From positions 1-13,023 of the forward strand of contig JBFFXF010000213.1 of the NCBI GenBank assembly GCA_041569895.1: DNA of 13,023 nucleotides, in the 5' to 3' direction. A program made the position numbers and the translations under genes. Below the pieces are notes generated by a model that was not told the origin of the DNA, did not search any database, and saw only the letters and a list, made by a program, of their open reading frames with translations. The stretch comes from JBFFXF01 sp041569895 (lineage in GTDB: Bacteria; Planctomycetota; UBA8108; JACQVS01). Shown one piece after another: positions 12,994 through 13,023 of this stretch (the first letter of the stretch is position 1; every line of letters begins with the position of its first letter).

Positions 12994-13023
12994 ATCGGAA
13001 TCGGTATCGGAGTCGGAGTCGGA
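12994..13023. repeat. Tandem hexamer array RTCGGW (five or more units, cut by window end)
   Basis: ATCGGA, ATCGGT, ATCGGA, GTCGGA and GTCGGA run to the last base, preceded by a decayed unit ATTGGT at 12988-12993. The order ATCGGT-ATCGGA-GTCGGA also occurs inside the array at 1541-1594, so both belong to one family. The array probably continues beyond the window. Confidence 0.85.

Larger units (their letters stand above)
12731..13023. other. Upstream region of the sensor kinase (293 bp, runs off the window)
   Basis: No believable gene. It contains, moving away from the kinase start, a GC dyad at 12753-12768, the palindrome CCGGATTTCCGG at 12767-12778, a 7-bp dyad at 12864-12885, a 9-bp repeat triplet at 12941-12967 and an RTCGGW array at 12994-13023. 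Short open frames on both strands overlap the kinase start and show no coding character. No clear -35/-10 pair was found. Confidence 0.6.

Overview
The window is very GC-rich (mostly G/C at third codon positions). By content it most resembles a deep-branching member of the Planctomycetota or a close relative. The strongest clue is the last ~90 residues of the large secreted protein at 3415-8175. They carry two dockerin-like calcium loops of the DxNxDGxxxxxD type, each followed by a hydrophobic 'SLxxLF' helix and Gly/Pro/Cys-rich spacers, a tag seen repeatedly on exported proteins of that phylum. Weak or absent Shine-Dalgarno sequences on several genes and repeat-filled intergenic gaps fit. The phylum assignment is inference.

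Layout: 1-999 (+) is the 3' part of a PLP-dependent class I/II aminotransferase. A GTCCCC hexamer array (1011-1046) separates it from a convergent small two-TM protein with a DUF5808-like motif (1142-1471, -). A second hexamer array (RTCGGW, 1541-1594) and a CTCTGTC-rich tract fill the gap up to a complete acetyl-CoA acetyltransferase/thiolase (1723-2901, -). The divergent gap 2902-3414 holds a 9-bp CGCAGATT repeat cluster, a purine-rich inverted repeat (3064-3104 / 3210-3250) and an AT-rich promoter-like island. This precedes a 1586-aa exported multidomain protein (3415-8175, +): signal peptide, three lamin-tail domains, a CotH-kinase-like domain, two carbohydrate-binding-like domains, a PKD-like domain and a dockerin-like tag.

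Two minus-strand genes end the window. One encodes a cytoplasmic HEAT-repeat plus ankyrin-repeat fusion (8209-10383). Upstream of it is a membrane hybrid sensor kinase (10610-12730) whose phosphoacceptor histidine is replaced by arginine and whose receiver domain lacks the switch Thr and Lys. The 293 bp after that carry two dyads, a CGCAGATT triplet array and another RTCGGW array cut by the window end.

How the genes work together: thiolase and aminotransferase are housekeeping metabolism, unrelated to the rest as far as can be seen. The most interesting part is the right half. A pseudo-histidine-kinase and a pure protein-interaction scaffold lie in tandem on one strand and may form a non-canonical signalling pair. 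The secreted CotH-type protein beside them is convergent and probably independent. No tRNA, rRNA, CRISPR array, integrase or transposase was seen.
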